NCBI GenBank assembly: GCA_963764305.1
Contig: CAVXSD010000001.1
Span: forward strand, 124,001-188,000
From: Bog-473 sp963764305
GTDB taxonomy: Bacteria; Actinomycetota; Acidimicrobiia; Acidimicrobiales; RAAP-2
Direction: 5' to 3'
Length of the DNA stretch: 64,000 nucleotides
A model generated the notes under the pieces. The model worked only from the letters and a program-made list of their open reading frames with translations. It searched no databases and was not told the origin of the DNA. The first letter of the stretch is position 1, and every line of letters starts with the position of its first letter. Made by a program: the position numbers and the translations under genes. Below are positions 63,195-64,000 of the stretch, piece by piece.

Positions 63195-64000
63195 GTGAGC
63201 CTGTCGATCGGCATCGTCGGGCTGCCCAATGTGGGCAAGTCCACACTGTTCAACGCGCTCACCAACAACGAGGTGCTTGCGGCCAACTACCCGTTCGCCA
63301 CCATTGAACCGAACGTCGGCGTCGTGGCCGTGCCCGATCCCCGCCTGCAGCAGCTGGCCGATCTCTACGATGGCGCACCGGTGGTACCCGCCACCGTGAC
63401 CTTCGTCGACATCGCGGGGCTGGTGCGTGGCGTCGTCACAGGGGGAGGGCCTGGGAAACAAATTCCTGGCCGCGATCCGCGAGACAGATGCCATCTGCCA
63501 GGTGGTGCGCGCCTTTCACGACGACGACGTCGTCCATGTCGACGCGCGGGTGGATCCGCCGGGTGACATCGAGACGGTCAACACCGAGCTGATCCTGGCC
63601 GACCTCCAGACGGTCGAGCAGCGTCTGCCGCGCCTGGTGCGGGAGGCAAAGGGAGCTCCCGCGCTGAAGCCGACGGTCGACGCCGTCGCCGCCGCGGAAC
63701 GGATCCTCGGCGCGGGACGCACCATCGCCGACGCGGCGGCAAAGGGCGAGGTCGACCCCGCACTGCTGCGTGACCTGCACCTGTTGAGCGCCAAGCCGTT
63801 CATCTACGTCTTCAACATCGACGAAGGCGCCCTGGGTGACGCCGGGCTGGCCGCCAGCCTGGCCGAAGGCGTCCGACCCGCGCCGGCGATCGTCCTGTGC
63901 GCGCAGATCGAGGCCGAGGTCGCGGGCCTCGACGCCGCCGACGCCGCCGAGCTGCTCAGCAGCTACGGCCAGGAGGAGTCAGGCCTCGAGCAGCTGGTCC
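63195..64000 (+). CDS. ychF: YchF/OLA1 ATPase, 3' end outside window, one-base frameshift
   Basis: A conserved Obg-related ATPase that binds ribosomes. The start SLSIGIVGLPNVGKSTLFNA carries the P-loop, NYPFATIEPNVGVVAVPD the switch I part and VTFVDIAGLVRG the G3 motif. At 63441-63445 a run GGGGG has one base too many: without it the protein reads VTGEGLGNKFLAAIRETDAI, the universally conserved YchF sequence, and continues VVRAFHDDDVVHVDARVDPP to the window edge. A break in this near-universal gene at a homopolymer is most simply a sequencing error. Confidence 0.88.

Noticed and set aside
1..64000. CRISPR arrays, rRNA and tRNA genes
   Set aside because: No regularly spaced repeats of suitable length, no TTCGA-type T-loop with matching acceptor stems and no rRNA sequence were seen on reading both strands. 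A tRNA scan would be decisive.

Overview
The window is high-GC actinobacterial DNA. It carries a WhiB-type iron-sulfur regulator, frequent GTG/TTG starts, many 4-base GTGA/ATGA stop-start overlaps, and several promoters whose -10 box sits 6-7 bases before the start codon (leaderless pattern). The steroid/fatty-acyl style catabolic genes (P450, acyl-CoA ligase, acyl-CoA dehydrogenase) and the cell-surface glycan genes would fit a soil or freshwater actinobacterium, possibly Acidimicrobiia-like. That placement is inference; no rRNA or tRNA was seen.

Layout. 0-18 kb: a decayed surface-glycan region. It holds the end of a GNAT toxin-like gene, a degenerate ISL3 insertion sequence with recognisable ends, two broken and one intact polytopic membrane protein of glycosyltransferase-C type, WhiB, an IS5-type transposase tail, a methyltransferase, an acyltransferase-3/SGNH protein, a GT4 and a GT2, plus gene relics found only by comparing frames. 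18-24 kb: catalase, YceI, a carboxymuconolactone decarboxylase-like protein, and a three-gene operon (phosphotriesterase-like hydrolase, acyl-CoA ligase, crotonase). 24-27.6 kb: a tightly coupled membrane electron-transfer operon (small anchored repeat protein, ApbE, two-heme membrane protein, NuoF-like protein, 3-cysteine ferredoxin). 27.8-37.4 kb: mixed genes including an RHH-like protein with a leaderless promoter, a P450 divergent from a C69 peptidase, FAH hydrolase, NifU-like protein, and a MarR-MFS pair with an operator between -35 and -10.

37.4-44.7 kb is a second surface-glycan block, visibly less GC-rich. It has two GT-C-like membrane proteins, the second split by an internally deleted ISL3 remnant, and a GT2-methyltransferase fusion coupled to another methyltransferase. 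44.8-50.5 kb is a signalling cluster (CBS protein, NarL-type regulator, CheB, CheR-PAS with NEEL coiled coil, PAS-PAS histidine kinase) without chemotaxis receptors. 50.5-64 kb holds acyl-CoA dehydrogenase, a soluble MgtE_N/CBS/PRC protein coupled to an NRAMP-related carrier lacking the DPGN motif, a GT4-methyltransferase-toroid protein operon, an MFS remnant, a methyltransferase, aminopeptidase N, a PfkB kinase and the start of YchF.

Two kinds of gene damage should be kept apart. Around the mobile elements (0.4-6 kb, 10 kb, 15-18 kb, 40 kb) genes carry several lesions and look truly decayed. Elsewhere single one-base indels interrupt otherwise perfect conserved genes (P450, C69 peptidase, YchF, one decarboxylase), mostly in G/C runs, and these may be sequence errors.
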